Of a DNA stretch of 64,000 nt, positions 21,944 to 34,821 are shown one piece after another. Numbering within the stretch: the stretch's first letter is position 1; the number at the start of each line of letters is the position of its first letter. The notes beneath the pieces were generated by a model, which was not told the DNA's origin, did not search any database, and worked only from the letters and a program-made list of their open reading frames with translations. The position numbers and the translations under genes were made by a program. Origin of the DNA: Rotaria socialis (lineage: Eukaryota; Rotifera; Eurotatoria; Philodinida; Philodinidae); the NCBI GenBank assembly GCA_905331475.1, contig CAJNYU010003659.1:62001-126000 (forward strand), read 5' to 3'.

Positions 21944-24900
21944 ATGTTTCCTAAAAAATCAGAAACAGATTTAAATAAAAATGTGTTTTTACATAATTTG
22001 GATGAAGCTCGTGAAGCTCGACGCCGTGAAAAACAGATGCAACAAGCGGCTATTATCATTCAGAAAACAGTACGAGGATATCTTGTTAGAAAAAAATATC
22101 GCGATTATCGAAAGTAATTATTTTATATCAGTATTCTCTTTCATATTTATTTTTTATTTCAAATGCAAGAAATGAACTCAATCAACTATTTATCGGTTTT
22201 ACAGATCCAAATCCACAAAAACATCCATCTTTGCAACTTGGTAATAGATTTTTCTTGCGTATAGATATTAACATAATCGAAAAAAATCCTATTCTAGCAT
22301 CAACTATGTTCACTCATTTACAACATTTTCTTCTGTATTACAATCGAATGAAAGTTAAAAGCAATTCCATAGATTTACAACAAGTATTATTGATGTGTTT
22401 CATTTCATTATGACTATTTTGTTTTGTGTGATCCTTTTTCTTTTCAGTTATTATTAGGTTTTATTAATTATAGTTCAACAAGTTTAATTACAGAAGATAT
22501 TAAAGTTTGTACTCGAATTGAAATAATTTTGTTGATCTTTTCGTATTTGTTTAGTACAGTCATTTGGCTGGATTTTTTAATCGAGACCTTAATGCGCAAT
22601 GGATGAAACTGAATCAAGATTTGATGATAGTCATACTCAAAGTTCTGGAAACAACCGAATTGACAACTAATGATGATATCAAAATCATTATTGGTTCTTT
22701 AAATTATCTTTATCTTATAACTGATTGTCAAAGTTGGAAAGCGCTACAAAAAAACATGAGTATATTTTAGTATAGATTATTATTAATTAGAAGTGTATCG
22801 ATTTTAGTTGAAGTTTATCAGAGTAACTGTAATTTTCAGCACCGAAATGAATAGCGATGAAAACCAATTTCTTGACCAGTGTACAAAATACAAATACTTT
22901 AGTTTATAATGCTGAGTATATTCTAAAGAAAATAAGTTTAACAACGTTTTGAAAATATTTATCATTGTTGAAAACATTTAAAAGTTGTCGGCCAGTTCTA
23001 TTCATGAAGCATATCAATATTTTTAGACGAACTTCTTCTGAAAACAATGCTTGCTCTTAATCGAAGTTATCTGATTCATCTTGGACAACATAATCTTCTA
23101 AAAATTCTCAAAGTAAATTTTCTGTAAACTTTAAAAACCTCTCTAATGTAAATTTATTTTTATGAAGATTGTTATGATTCGTTGTATGCACCGACGTCTT
23201 GAAACATCAATTATACACAATGTAGCTACATTAGTTTTCAAGTCAATATCGATGATCTATTTGTTTCTGTTTTACATGTTTTTTTCTTGTTTCACTTTTA
23301 TTTCTTAGACTTTTGCTCAATAGTGAATTTAATCGAACGCATCTTATATTATTCTCTCAAACAATTCTTATCATACCAACATTTATAACAATGTGCCATG
23401 AAAATTCTCATCAAGTAAAACAAAACTAGAGAAAATTTTGTTTTTCTTTATTCAATAATTCTCATTTTTCTATTTAAAGTTATTTCAAATGACTTGTCAA
23501 AAAGATTTATTTAATCGTCTTATTTGTATCTATAGTATTAAAGAAACATTTGTGAACTTGAGCGAGAATATTGATATTATAGAACTTTGTTATATGCTTG
23601 GTGAATATTCAAGTTCAAGATAATTTTACTTTTCGAATCATTGTTTTATGTTTCAATAGGAAATATTGTTGCACTTGCGAGTATCGATCAAAATCAACTA
23701 GAAGCAATGAAACAACCATTTATTCATTGTCTTTTCAATATATTAGATGTTTCTCGGCAACGACAGACTACAAATAATCAAAATAGTAAACAAACAAAGA
23801 CGACTAGTTTTTGGCATCCAATTATTGGTCATATTCGTGGAAAAACAACTGGAATCACTGTGTTAGTTTGATGCATTAGAATTCATTTTTTTAGAACCTT
23901 ATTATTTTTTCCAGATCCAATCAAGAAATCGTTCAACGAGTCATTATGCAATACAAATTTCTTTGGTCGAAATCTTTTGTTAATATGTTATTTGAATCCA
24001 TACCAACAACATCCTCAGCAAGTCAATCAGCATCAGGACCAAAGAAAGAAACGAGTAATTCAATTTTTGTATTTGCTTTTCATTGACTAACGAAGAAAAT
24101 TTGTCCATAATTGGAGTACTTTAAAGTAGGGATGGACCATTTCTTTTAACGGAACTTAATTAATGACTTCCATTAACCATTGATATTAATGATTAATGTT
24201 TTCTGAGAAAAACTTAATTCATTAATATTAATGATCAATGAAAAATATTAACATTAATTTTAAAATTAATGTTTTTATTAATCATTAATATTAATGTCAA
24301 TGTTCTTCAATGATATTAACGATTAACGGAAACATTCACTATCAGTATTAATAGTAGTGTTTTTGTTAATATTAGCGATTATATTTGCATTAATCATTAA
24401 TGTTAATGTTTTTATGAAAACATTAATTTTCCATATTAATTAATTAATTAACACTTTCAGAGAAAACATTAGCTATTAAGACCAATTAATTGATTAATAC
24501 TAGTAGATAATGTTTCCTTAGAAAACCTAATTCACTAATATGAATAATTCATGTTTTCATGAAAATATTAACAATTAATATTAATGATTAATGAAAACAT
24601 TCATATTAAATTAATGTTAATGGCCCACCCCTACTTTAAAGCTAAAACAATTATTCAAAAAGAAAAGGATCGGTATGAGTCTAGAAAAGTGTTAAGATAA
24701 CACAGCGCAGGAATGCTTTGAAAGTCTGAGATGTTTCCTTTTTGAATTCGATTTCATTGATTATATTTTATTTTCGTCTTTTTAAAGATATAATTCGAGC
24801 TAAGTTTGAAAAACTATTTCATTCGAAAACATCGACAGATAAATTAACAACTGATGAATTAACACAATCAATTTGTCGTATAACAACATTGTATCAAAAA

Positions 24901-27900
24901 TTAGTACAGATATTAACTGAATTACGATTACAAATTCTCTGTGGTAAAGAATCTCTTTCAATGATTAATTCATTTTTTTTTATAACATTTTAAAAATCAA
25001 TGTTTAGCTCTCTCATTACAAGATAGTTTAATCAGTAGTTTATGGCAATTTTTGAATAATATTGGTCCAACATGTGGTTTAAAAGAACTATTAAAAATTT
25101 ATGAAATGAATAAAGAACATTATCATCCAATATTTGATTTACTTCAACTATTTTCTAATCTTTGTTCGTATCTTGCTACGTAAGCTTTTTTTCGCTCTCA
25201 AGCATATTTTTAAAATCATTCGATCTAATTTTTTTCTTCTTTAAATAAAGAGTTTTAGACGAAGAAGAAATGTATAAAGAACAAAAATATTTAAGTCTTG
25301 AATCATGGTCTCAATTTACTTTATTTCTCAATCAATTTGTTTATCGTTTAATACGTATTGAATATGAACGAACAACAACATCAACATCACCAAAATTAAG
25401 ATTAGAAAATAATCAATTATATAAAACTCTTCATCAACTTCTGATTTTACTTCATGAAAGAAATTCAAGAAAATCATTTACACCTGATTCACATTGGCTT
25501 ATTCGGTAAATTGTAATTCATTTAACCTACTTTGTTAAAAAAAAGGATGAATAAATCATGAAATAAGCGTAAAACCTATCAACGAAACAGTTGCGATTCA
25601 TTTGTCGAGAAAAACTTGTGAATAGATATTATTATGAAATAAAGCTTCACTTATTTAAATCGAAATAGATTTTGATGTTTATTGATACGTGATTGAAGTG
25701 ACTTTTATAATAGAGAAAGCTCGAAGTACCAAAAATTGCATTATATTTTCCTACATATTACACCCTTTTCAACGACTATCTATAGTTAACACACTTGAGT
25801 TTTCCAGAAGCGTTAAGCTCAAAAACTTATTAGATATCTATATGAATCCGATTATATATTCAATTATCAACTCAAAAATATTAGTCTGTAAGCTAGCACG
25901 TAGCTGAAGCTATGATGTTAAACGATAATAAGGTGAGTGGTAAGTTTTCGAAATGACATCTTTCTTTCTTTACATTCAATTAAAATACATTCTGTGCAAT
26001 CAATCAGTAGGAAAAAAAGATTTCCCTAAATCTCGACAACGATTTTTCATTAGGTTATTCTACATCGCGTTTTATTTATGAGAAAATTATTTTGTTTTAT
26101 GTTTTTGATAGCGAAGTGAAATCGTCATCATCTTTTATGTCTGATCTTGAACGAGATGATTCATGTGCTTTATATCTTCTTGAACAAATTCCCCATATTC
26201 TTACATTCAAAGATGTAAGTACATTTTTTATTTATTTCAATGCAAAGAAAAAAGAAAGAATTCATCGAAGGAGTAGAGATAAATCGAAAGTCTATGTCAC
26301 TAGTCAAAATCGAACATTTATAATTACTAATATTCTCATACTGTTTTTGAGATTGTTGTTTCAATAAAATAGTATTAATTTTATTTATGTTTAGCGTGTT
26401 AAAATTCTTCAAATGTTTATTGAACATGATAAAGAGAAAGAATGTAATGAAGTTTCATCATTACGACATCATATGAAGAATTATTATGAAATTCATCGAA
26501 CAAATTTATTTGGTGTACGTCCTGAATTATCTTATTTAGAAATAAACTAATTTCGATAAAATTTTGTTTTTAATATCGATTCATTTGTTTCAGGACGCTT
26601 TTCAAGCATTACAAAATGCACCATCAACAATATGGAAAAATACAATTCGTATTAGTTTTATCAATCAGCAAGGTCTTGCCGAAGCTGGTATCGATCAAAA
26701 TGGAATTTTTAAAGAATTCGTACAAGAAGTAACACGACAAGCGTTTGATCCAGCATTTAATCTTTTTAAAGTGTGTGTTTTATTTTGATTATTAACTGAT
26801 AGCATCTTTTTATTTTTCGTGTTATTCAGGTAACAGAAAATCGAACATTATATCCATCACCAATGTCCGATCGAACAGAAAATTATTTGTATCTTTTTAA
26901 TTTTAATGGCAAAATGTTAGGAAAAGCTGTTTACGAACAGATTGTTTTGGATATTGAACTGGCACCATTCTTTTTACGTCATTTAATATCTCGAAAAAAT
27001 CTTAATTATTCATGCTTCGATGATCTAATGTTTCTTGATAGAGATCTTTATAATAATCTTAATTTTGTTAAAGTAAATACAATAGTTAGGAAACAAGAAA
27101 TAGTTCTGTTTCTATTTGTTTTCATCTTCTTCTTCAAAGCATTACGATGGTGATGTATCGTCATTAGCTTTAACATATTCAATTGATGAAGATGTACTTG
27201 GTGAAATGGTAACATACGATATTATTCCATGTGGAAGACATATTAATGTAACAAATGACGATAAGTATGTGAACCACTGTTTCTTCTTTCTCAGTTATTG
27301 TAATAATTTGCTGGATTTCAGAATTGTTTATATTCATCGAATGTCTGTCTATCGAACATATACACGTATAAAAAGTCAAATAAAAACGTTTACTGAAGGA
27401 TTTAAAACATTAATGAAACCAGAATGGATTAATATGTTTTCTGTTCCAGAATTACAACAATTAATATCTGGTGAATCATCTGATATTGATCTTGAAGATC
27501 TCAAGTTTGTCTCTCTTGTTTTTGTTTTTAAAATTTAAAATAAATTTTTATACTTCTAGATCAAATATTGTTTATCAAGGTGGGTACCATCGAACACATC
27601 CGGTTATCAAATGGCTTTGGCAAACACTTGAGCAAGATTTTTCAAGAGAAGAACGAGCACTTTTCCTTCGAGTTAGTTTGATTTTCCTACTTTAATAAAA
27701 ATAATTTATGTGCATATGATATATTTTTTGTTTTAGTTTGTAACAAGTTCAAGTCGTGCTCCACTTCTTGGATTTCGTTCATTGAATCCACCGTTTACAA
27801 TTCGTTATTTAGAAAGTTCAGAACATGAAGTAAAAATTAACACTAACTAAATATATTCCATTTTAATTTTCTATTTTGAAATTTAAGGAAGAAGGTGATT

Positions 27901-28144
27901 CATTAGGAAGAATATTTCGTAATATGGTGACTATTAATCGAACATCATCAGAAAGACTCCCATCGAGTTCGACCTGTTTTAATTTATTAAAGTGAGTTCT
28001 ATGAAGTGACATCATTCTATGACTAATTGTATTCGATGGTCATTTTTTTCTTTCCAAAGATTGCCAAATTATAAAACACGAAGAATACTAATGGATAAAC
28101 TGCGATATGCCATTAAAGCAAATGCCGGTTTCGAACTTTCTTAA
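21944..28144 (+). CDS. UBE3B: HECT-type E3 ubiquitin ligase UBE3B orthologue
   Basis: Twenty-three exons join in phase to 1100 residues (human UBE3B 1068). The ATG is preceded in frame by TAG. Residues 26-57 hold an IQ-like calmodulin motif: AAIIIQKTVRGYLVRKKY. The middle has the helical UBE3B region (FWHPIIGH, then TLYQKLVQILTELRLQIL, then RKSFTPDSHWL). The HECT domain starts in exon 16 (26594) with WKNTIRISFIN and EAGIDQNGIFKEF. It continues through NGKMLGKAVYEQIVLDIELA and KPEWINMFSVPELQQLISG to the catalytic cysteine in SSSTCFNLLKLPNY, and ends GFELS, as in the family. Introns are mostly short. Those before exons 11 (24055-24787) and 14 (25506-26111) are long, and the first contains a MITE. 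UBE3B acts in ubiquitination linked to mitochondria and metabolism in mammals. The last two exons lie in a duplicated segment. Confidence 0.95.
24127..24633. mobile_element. hAT-like MITE in a UBE3B intron
   Basis: The element is flanked by CTTTAAAG at 24119-24126 and 24634-24641, a perfect 8-bp target-site duplication. The left end reads TAGGGATGGACCATT and the reverse complement of the right end reads TAGGGGTGGGCCATT. Short ends of this type with an 8-bp duplication are typical of hAT elements. The 507-bp interior is unusual: it is almost entirely degenerate repeats of ATTAATG and AACATTAAT words on both strands. No transposase is present. It sits between UBE3B exons 10 and 11 and does not touch the splice sites. 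Confidence 0.85.
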
Positions 28145-28929
28145 CCATTGTTTTCTGTATATAAATGAAATAAAAACAAATAAAATCTATTTATCATTAT
28201 TGTATTTATTGGATAAGTTCAAAGTAATGTAGACAAATAAAATCTTGGTTCCTCTCTCAAATAATTCAATTTGGGTCAATCAAATACAAATGAACATAAA
28301 TGCCGCGTGCAAAGCAATTCAATATCTGTTCATTGAGAAACACAATATGTTGTACTTTATTAGTTGATTTTATTCGAGTAACAAGTTTCTGTTAGTTTCT
28401 GCCATTTGAATGCAATCGTAAAGCATAGAAACAAATTAATATTAGAAAAATAATCAATCATACAAGCACACTTCATTAATATCTGATTTTAATCCATCGA
28501 CAAAACACACGAATATCATTAGCACTTGATAAATTATAATTGACATTATTTATTTAGACGAAGATTTTCATCGGTTGATCTTTTTCACGAATAAACTATT
28601 TTATTGAGAATAATTGAAAGGTTAACTCTATTCAAAAAATTTCATCGCATCTTTAATTCATAGCTGAACAGATCATGATCAACTAGACCTGGAATTTGAC
28701 GAACATCATTATCTATTAGAATTCCTTTTACTAATGAAACCAAAATAAATAAGTTGAATCTATCCGTTATTTTCTTTAATGCGTTTTGTATTTAAAAATA
28801 TGGCGACGATATTTGAAGTTATGAAAAAGATTAAATGATTGCGATAGACTTGGTAAAATAATTGCCATGGAAATTGAACCGTACCAAACACCCACAATAG
28901 CAAATATATAAGATAAAAACTGATATTCT
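27901..28929 (+). repeat. Left copy of a ~1.03 kb direct repeat
   Basis: From about 27901 to 28929 the sequence matches 51331-52567 almost base for base, apart from a ~200-bp insertion in the right copy and scattered substitutions. The left part is the intact 3' end of UBE3B (part of exon 22, exon 23 and the 3' flank). The right part is the 3' flank and most of the last exon of the Kv channel in antisense. Similarity stops at 28929, where this copy runs directly into an inverted-repeat element. Confidence 0.95.
28776..28929 (-). pseudogene. Fragment of Kv channel last exon
   Basis: This corresponds to the S6 region and C-terminus of the Kv gene at 52414-53846 (residues from EYQFLSYIF to the TAA stop). 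It lacks the selectivity-filter part of that exon and every other exon. It stays nearly identical to the intact copy (for example, one Ile-to-Leu change near FNLFHNF). It exists only because the direct repeat carried it here, and it cannot be expressed as a channel. Confidence 0.9.
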
Positions 28930-29240
28930 CAGCAGTGTTCAAGAACTGAGAAATAGGAATTCCTAATCTGTTGAGAAATTTTCAGTGCCGCTGTGACAAT
29001 TCCTAGAGGAAATGGAAATCAACCGTTGGCTCCCTCACAGTTCCACCAAGCACGAAAGTCGCGATATTGCCTTTTTTTAATAATTTGTGCGCGGAACTAT
29101 TGATTTTCACAGTTTTACAGGTGGAAATGAGTTTAAGAAAAAAAATTATCATGGATATTCCATATTTTAACCTGTAGTATGCAAGGAACTGTAGGAAAAT
29201 TGAAGAGAAATTCCTAATTCTCAGTCCTTGGACACCCCTC
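28930..29240. mobile_element. Inverted-repeat element with hAT-like ends, at the repeat breakpoint
   Basis: The left end reads CAGCAGTGTTCAAGAACTG and the reverse complement of the right end reads GAGGGGTGTCCAAGGACTG. Both continue into GAGAAxTAGGAATT, so about 30 bp per arm match with a few changes. CAGGGGTGTCCAA-type ends are common in hAT elements. No transposase is present. A convincing 8-bp target duplication is not seen (flanks GATATTCT and AAGTTCTT), possibly because the left flank is also the edge of the ~1 kb repeat. Confidence 0.65.
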
Positions 29241-29296
29241 AAGTTCTTTTTAATGTTTACACAAAACACAAAATAATACATAAAAGAATAAGATGA

Positions 29297-29933
29297 TTAA
29301 AAACGTAGATTAAGATTTAAATCGGGTAATTTAATATCTTTTATTTTTTGTGGTAAGTTCATTTCTTTCAATGCTGTCATTGCTTTTGTTGGTGCTGCCG
29401 TAATTCCAGCTTCTTGTTTTTCTAATTTTGATTGTTCATCTATCCTGGCAATAATTTCATTCATATTTGTTTCTAATACCATGCCGCCAAGACATAATTC
29501 TTGTAAAATATAATGAACCTTATCAACATGAAAAATTAGATCAAGTTCACAGACATTCTACATAATAATAAGAGAAAAACAAAAGAGATATTATTTAAAT
29601 GGAAATTCTCAAAAGGAAAATATTTACTTCAAAGCATTTGTCAAGTGTTTCAACAAAAACTTGTATCAAATCCAGTATGCCTAATTCACTTTCTGAACTG
29701 TCAACACAAAATATAAAATATAATGTGGCATAATGACGATATATCAAACGATAATCATTTCCACCAATTAATGAGCCACTTTCAAGAAAGTTGCAAACAT
29801 TCTCATCACGTTTTGATACTAACAGAAATGTTTCTCGGACAATTTGCTGTTGAATTTCTTCTGGATAATGTTCATAAAATTTAATTAAACGTGGCTTAGC
29901 TGAGTTATTAAATACAAGTATTCCTTTAATCAT
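29297..29933 (-). CDS. AP3S: AP-3 complex sigma subunit
   Basis: Two exons (29628-29933, 29297-29557) give 188 residues (human AP3S1 193). The start MIKGILVFNN, then LVSKRDENVCNFLE, LIYRHYATLYFIFCVDSSES and GILDLIQVFVETLDKCFE, then NVCELDLIFHVDKVH and GGMVLETNMNEI are near-diagnostic of the sigma-3 longin-type fold. The tail (about 45 residues) is divergent, as in other species. AP-3 sorts cargo from endosomes to lysosomes and related organelles. The whole family length is present, with no defects. Confidence 0.95.
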
Positions 29934-30152
29934 TCTTATCTAAGTCTATTATTTCTTTTTTTTTATTGATTTTCAAAAATAATCTAAAACATAAATATAA
30001 CATTGAAGTTTGTCTGTTTTTTCTATTAGTAGGCTTTAGCCTTCGCAAACATTAAGGTAAACAAATAACACATATTCATGACACACTCTTTGAAGCGGAA
30101 CGTAGAGGTTGTGTGCTTTGATATTCATTTCAAAACCTACGATACTAAGTAA

Positions 30153-30723
30153 ATGGGTCAAAGTATGGGTAAAAAATTATCAAACAAAGAATTGCAGCTC
30201 TATAGCCAACAGACTCAGTTACAGCCATATGTTATCCAGCAACTTTATGAAGCATTTATAGATCGAACAGGCAAAAAAGGCCGGTAAGAAAATAATTAAA
30301 TGTCTCATTTTCTTTCTAGAAATAAAAAATATTTCTTGTTTATTTTTTAATAGAATGACAATAAATGAGTTCAAACTAGCTTATACTCAAATAAATCCAT
30401 ATGCCAATATATACAACATAGATATGGATGCAGAGCGTATGTTTCTATCTTTCTAAGAGATTTTTCTTTTCTTGTTTTTTAACAATTATTTATAGGAGTG
30501 TTTTTGATGTTCGATAATGATCGTAACGGTAAGAACAATAGAAAGTAAACAAAAATTAATGAGTACATTATTATGTTCTGTTTTAATAGGTGTTCTGACA
30601 TTCGACGAGTTCGTCGTCGCATTTGTTATGATGCAGAGAGGTAATAATAATAATTCTTCTTATTGATGAGATTATGTTTAAATGATTGCCTACTGACCTT
30701 TTTTTCTAGGTTTAGTCTCGTAA
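30153..30723 (+). CDS. Small EF-hand protein with N-myristoylation-type start
   Basis: Five exons (30153-30283, 30354-30436, 30496-30528, 30590-30640, 30710-30723) give 103 residues. The ATG follows an in-frame TAA. MGQSMGKKLSNKEL resembles the myristoylated start of calcineurin-B and neuronal calcium sensor families. One canonical EF loop, DNDRNGVLTFDE, is preceded by a helical, non-canonical hand. The normal splice into the last exon reaches TAA after GLVS, so the protein is about half the usual length. A longer open frame at 30710-30851 is not in phase. It could be a truncated paralogue or a true short form. Confidence 0.65.
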
Positions 30724-30954
30724 ATGTTGCCAAAATTCTTCCTCGGCAGTTGAATCAGCATGATCCATGCTCATATTCTGATCTCATTCTGCAATGTAAT
30801 AAACATGATTATTCATTTAACTCTTTAATTCGATTGTATTCAGCAATATGATTTCGTTCGCTTCTTCTGATCTCGTTCTCATATTTGGTTAAAATATTTT
30901 CTTTCTTTTTTTGCTTTCTTATACGTATATATTTCTTTTATAAACAACTATATT

Positions 30955-33900
30955 TCAATCAAATTCATGATTATTTTCGTTATCATCATCCTCGTCCGGA
31001 GGTGGATGTTGTTGAAGTTGATTTTCACCGATGTTAGGAAGGCCAATGTCACGAATGAAATCACGAATACTTTCTTGTAACGCTTGTAACATACCGGCAT
31101 CATTTTCATTGGCATCACCTCCAATAGCACCAGCTTGAGCTCCAGGAGCCACAAGAAAGTTCTTAAAATTTAAAAACAAAAAGAATATTTAACAACGAAA
31201 AAAATAATTTATTTTCTTTTTATTACTTCTAAATGAAAATTAGGTAGTAACGAACGGAGAAGCATACCAATTCCATTGTATGAATTGTTAATTTGCATTG
31301 TAGGTCTGAAAAAAATACGACGATATTCATGAACTTTATCTAGGCGTTATTATTATTCTACGTAAAATCTTAGACGAGATACAAAGTGTAAACCGAATAT
31401 ATTGATTTATTTTGAGAAATTCTTTGTATCAATTGCTATTATATATATATATGTCGCAGTAGAAATTAAAATTCAGTAGAATTTAAAATTCTACTAGTAG
31501 AAATTGAAATTCTACTGAATTTTACCTATAGTAGAAACTAAAATTTCAATTTCTACTAGTAGGATTTTAAATTCTACTGAATTTTAATTTCCACTACAAT
31601 ATATATATATAAATATTGATAGACTACTAGCCGTCAATAACATGAATAATATTCAACTTTTTAATATTTTATCGTTAAAACTTCAAGGACTTCTGATAAA
31701 ATCTAGATATAACATCAGATAAATTTTACTTCCTTCGATAGATGAAGTACTGTAAAAATTATCTTCAAGTATCAATATCTACATTTCTTAATATTTTATG
31801 TCATTAAGTTCCTTTTTGTCTTCAATATTTTTTGATTGAAATCTACGAAATCAAAGATTTCGAAGAAAAACTAATGGTATTAATTCTATATATTTGAGGT
31901 TATGTTCGTAAACATGATAAAAAGAATATCGACTGAAATTAACCTTTCTGGTCTTTGAAAGCTAGCAATTGAATCATTCGGAGGAAATGGATCAACATTA
32001 TAAAATCTACCGTCATTTTCCATATCCTACAGCAAAAGAAAACAATGTAATAACATTCTATTTTACTTTAAAAATATTTACATTGGATAAAAATCCTCGT
32101 ATTTCATTTGATTCTGATAGAATGATATGCCGACAAACATTAATCGGTGTTCTACGATAACATGTTTCTCGTCTAAAACAAAATAAAGTGTTTTGCTAGT
32201 CGTTTTTCTCCTTTTCTTTTCAAATAAATAAATCTTAATTTACAATTTAGTGTAATTGACAATTCTTAAATCTTGATTTCGTTCAATAATTTGAATAACT
32301 TGATTAACATTATTTCTTAAGAATTCTAATTCATCTTTCTCTTTCCATTCATTTGACATTCTTACAATATATAATTGTTGTACACATTTGAGTGCGTTTG
32401 TTTCATGTCTTTCACTATCAAAGAAATAGCGACACTTTTCTACTGCTCTATCTGGTTTTACTGATAATTTATCAAGTAAATATTTCAGTATAGATGGAAA
32501 ACGTATCAATGCATTTTGTAATACTTCATTTGCTTTATCGAACGATAATAAACGAAAATATGCAAGCGCTAATGAATAGGTGAAATTCGGTAAACCATCA
32601 AGATTCAATCGTAGATTCTGTTCTGTATGAAAGTGTATTAAATAATTATATTCTTCAGAACGTATTGCATAATAATCCAGAAGAAGAAGAATTGCAAGTG
32701 GATCATCAATTGGATCGAGACTAGAAATAAATTTTCAATGATCATCTTTTGTTTGTTTTTAATTGATCAATAATTTTAATATTACCTTAAAAGTACTTTA
32801 CAAAATTCTAATGCTGTTCGTGAACAACCTCGTTCACCAATAAAAATTATATTTTTAAATAAACTTATAAAAAAAGATCGATTTGCTTGTATTCGATATT
32901 CTAAACGACATTCACCACGTATTATTGAGAAAAGTGGATGAAAAGATTGTTGAAAACTGTATAAGGCACGTTCTATTTAAAATAAAAAGTAATGTTTTCT
33001 TTATATATTAAATTTAGAAAAGTTATGTTGCTATTATTATTACCGATAAGATCAACAGCTGTTGGCGTATCATCTTGCATTCGACTTACATCACTCAAAT
33101 GAATAAGTGAATCAATATGATAAGGATAGTGGCGAAGAATATCCTAAAGGAAAATTTTAATTAACTTAATTTCTCTCGTTAGAAATTCAAAGCAAACCAT
33201 TATTCCTTGAAGATTATGTTGATCAACAGAATCAAAAAATTGAATTTGTAATCGTTGATAGTCTTTTTCATATTCAAATTGAAAGTAGTTTCCACTAGTT
33301 AACGTTGTTTCAGATAGGGGTGATGACGGTTTCATTGATAAACCTAATTATTTAAATAAATACATCTTTTTTTAATTCTGTTAATTACAATGACTTGAGA
33401 TGATGGCAAAGTTTTTCAATAATATTCTTTCGTTTAATCAATTATAGTTTCATCGAATGTTGATTTGTACATTCTCTAGCTAACATTTCGAATACTCTCC
33501 TCTATGCTTCAACTAATGTCGACATTCAACGAAAATTAATTTTATTCTGCATATGATATTTATTTAATATTGAATTGACGTTCTCATTATTGAAATATTC
33601 AAATAAGAACGTGTATTTATTGTTTTCTTTTCAATTATCACACCAAAAATATCGATTTTATCAACAATTAGTCAAAATTTTCCAATAAGTCTACAAAAAA
33701 ATCTTGTCCTCGTCATATGACTAAAAAAGTAGAATTCGGATCCTTATTAAATTAAATTCTTTACGGTTATACTCATTCTTTATGAAAAAAAAACAATTTT
33801 CATCCGTATCGAAGCAATCAACATTATTTGACTATGCAAAATAAAAACAGGAGATTGTTAAATGCAAGCAGATGAACTTCAATAGTTATAAAAATAAAAA

Positions 33901-34671
33901 AGAATTACCCAATTTAAAAAATGATGGCCATCCTATTTTCGGAACTATGAATGCATTTTGCTTTGCTAATCGAGTTGCCGGACGTTGTTGTGACATAGGA
34001 TGTGCACGACGACTAGAACCAATAACAAAAGAAAATATTATTATTATTATTATTAACATGAATCAATTAGGTAGTTACCGTTGAGCAAGCATAGCTGCTG
34101 ATGACACTTGGGTTGCAAGATTATTTTCACGCTCAATCTGTTCAACAATATTACTTCCGAATTTCTTTTTCATTTCATTTATTGGATTCAATAAACGACT
34201 ATCAACTGAAAGCAAATTTGAGAATAATTCTTTTGGTATAGTTGAAGTTGCGATCGGCTCTTGTTGAGATTCGTTTGATTCAATCAAAAACTCATCATCA
34301 TTCTAAATATATTCCCAATAATAGAAATATTTCATTCATTGGATAATTACTTGATCACTCTTTTGAGTTTGAATATTCTTCTTTTTAACTTTACGTTTTC
34401 GTTTTGTTTTAGATATTGTAGATTGTTGTTGTACATTATCATCATCATTCGATTGATTATCATTATCAACAGCTGTTTTTTCATCATCGTTATTCTCTTC
34501 ATCTGCTAGCATTTCAAATACATTTCGTCGATGGTTATTTCCTCTTGATATAATTAAATCAGTTTCATCATCATCATCATTATGTTTATTAATACCAACT
34601 TTTTGTAAAACTTGAGCAAGATCATCTTCAGTTGTATGACCTGCAGTTTTTCGTACCGCTCGCGAAGACAT
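30955..34671 (-). CDS. TCF25: TCF25 (NULP1) orthologue, ribosome quality-control factor
   Basis: Eleven exons join in phase: 34351-34671, 34079-34302, 33909-34012, 33198-33343, 33044-33143, 32786-32972, 32244-32720, 32082-32172, 31944-32026, 31227-31305 and 30955-31161. The product has 672 residues (human 676). The N-terminus is acidic with a Lys-rich patch. The helical core has FEYEKDYQRLQIQFFDSVDQ, ERGCSRTALEFCK, DPLAILLLLDYYAIRSEEYN and NLDGLPNFTYSLALAYF. Near the C-terminus come RRTPINVCRHIILSE, PFPPNDSIASFQRPER and LLRSLLPNF, and the tail is acidic. TCF25/Rqc1 is part of the ribosome quality-control complex and guides K48-linked ubiquitin chains on stalled nascent peptides. The 638-bp intron 31306-31943 holds a hairpin repeat. 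Confidence 0.93.
31458..31595. repeat. Palindromic hairpin repeat within (TA)n, in a TCF25 intron
   Basis: Two 54-bp arms (31458-31511 and 31542-31595) are near-perfect reverse complements built from AGTAGAAATT/AATTCTACT words, with a 30-bp loop. TA-dinucleotide runs flank both sides (about 31440-31452 and 31599-31610). This could be a tiny foldback element inserted in a TA array or a palindrome that grew from it. It lies well away from the splice sites. Confidence 0.8.
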
Positions 34672-34821
34672 ATTTTATCTATAAAAAAATATATTCAAGT
34701 GCGCACAAAAATTTGAATAAAATAAATTTAAAAAGTCTTAGTATCGAAGTGAAAAACATTCAGAGAATTAAATAAAAACCTTTCGGATTCATTTTTCTCT
34801 CGTCGCTTGAGATTGATCTGG

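Noticed and set aside
30710-30851. Longer C-terminus of the small EF-hand protein
   Set aside because: The donor at 30640 fixes the phase so that TAA at 30721 is reached. The longer frame is out of phase with it.
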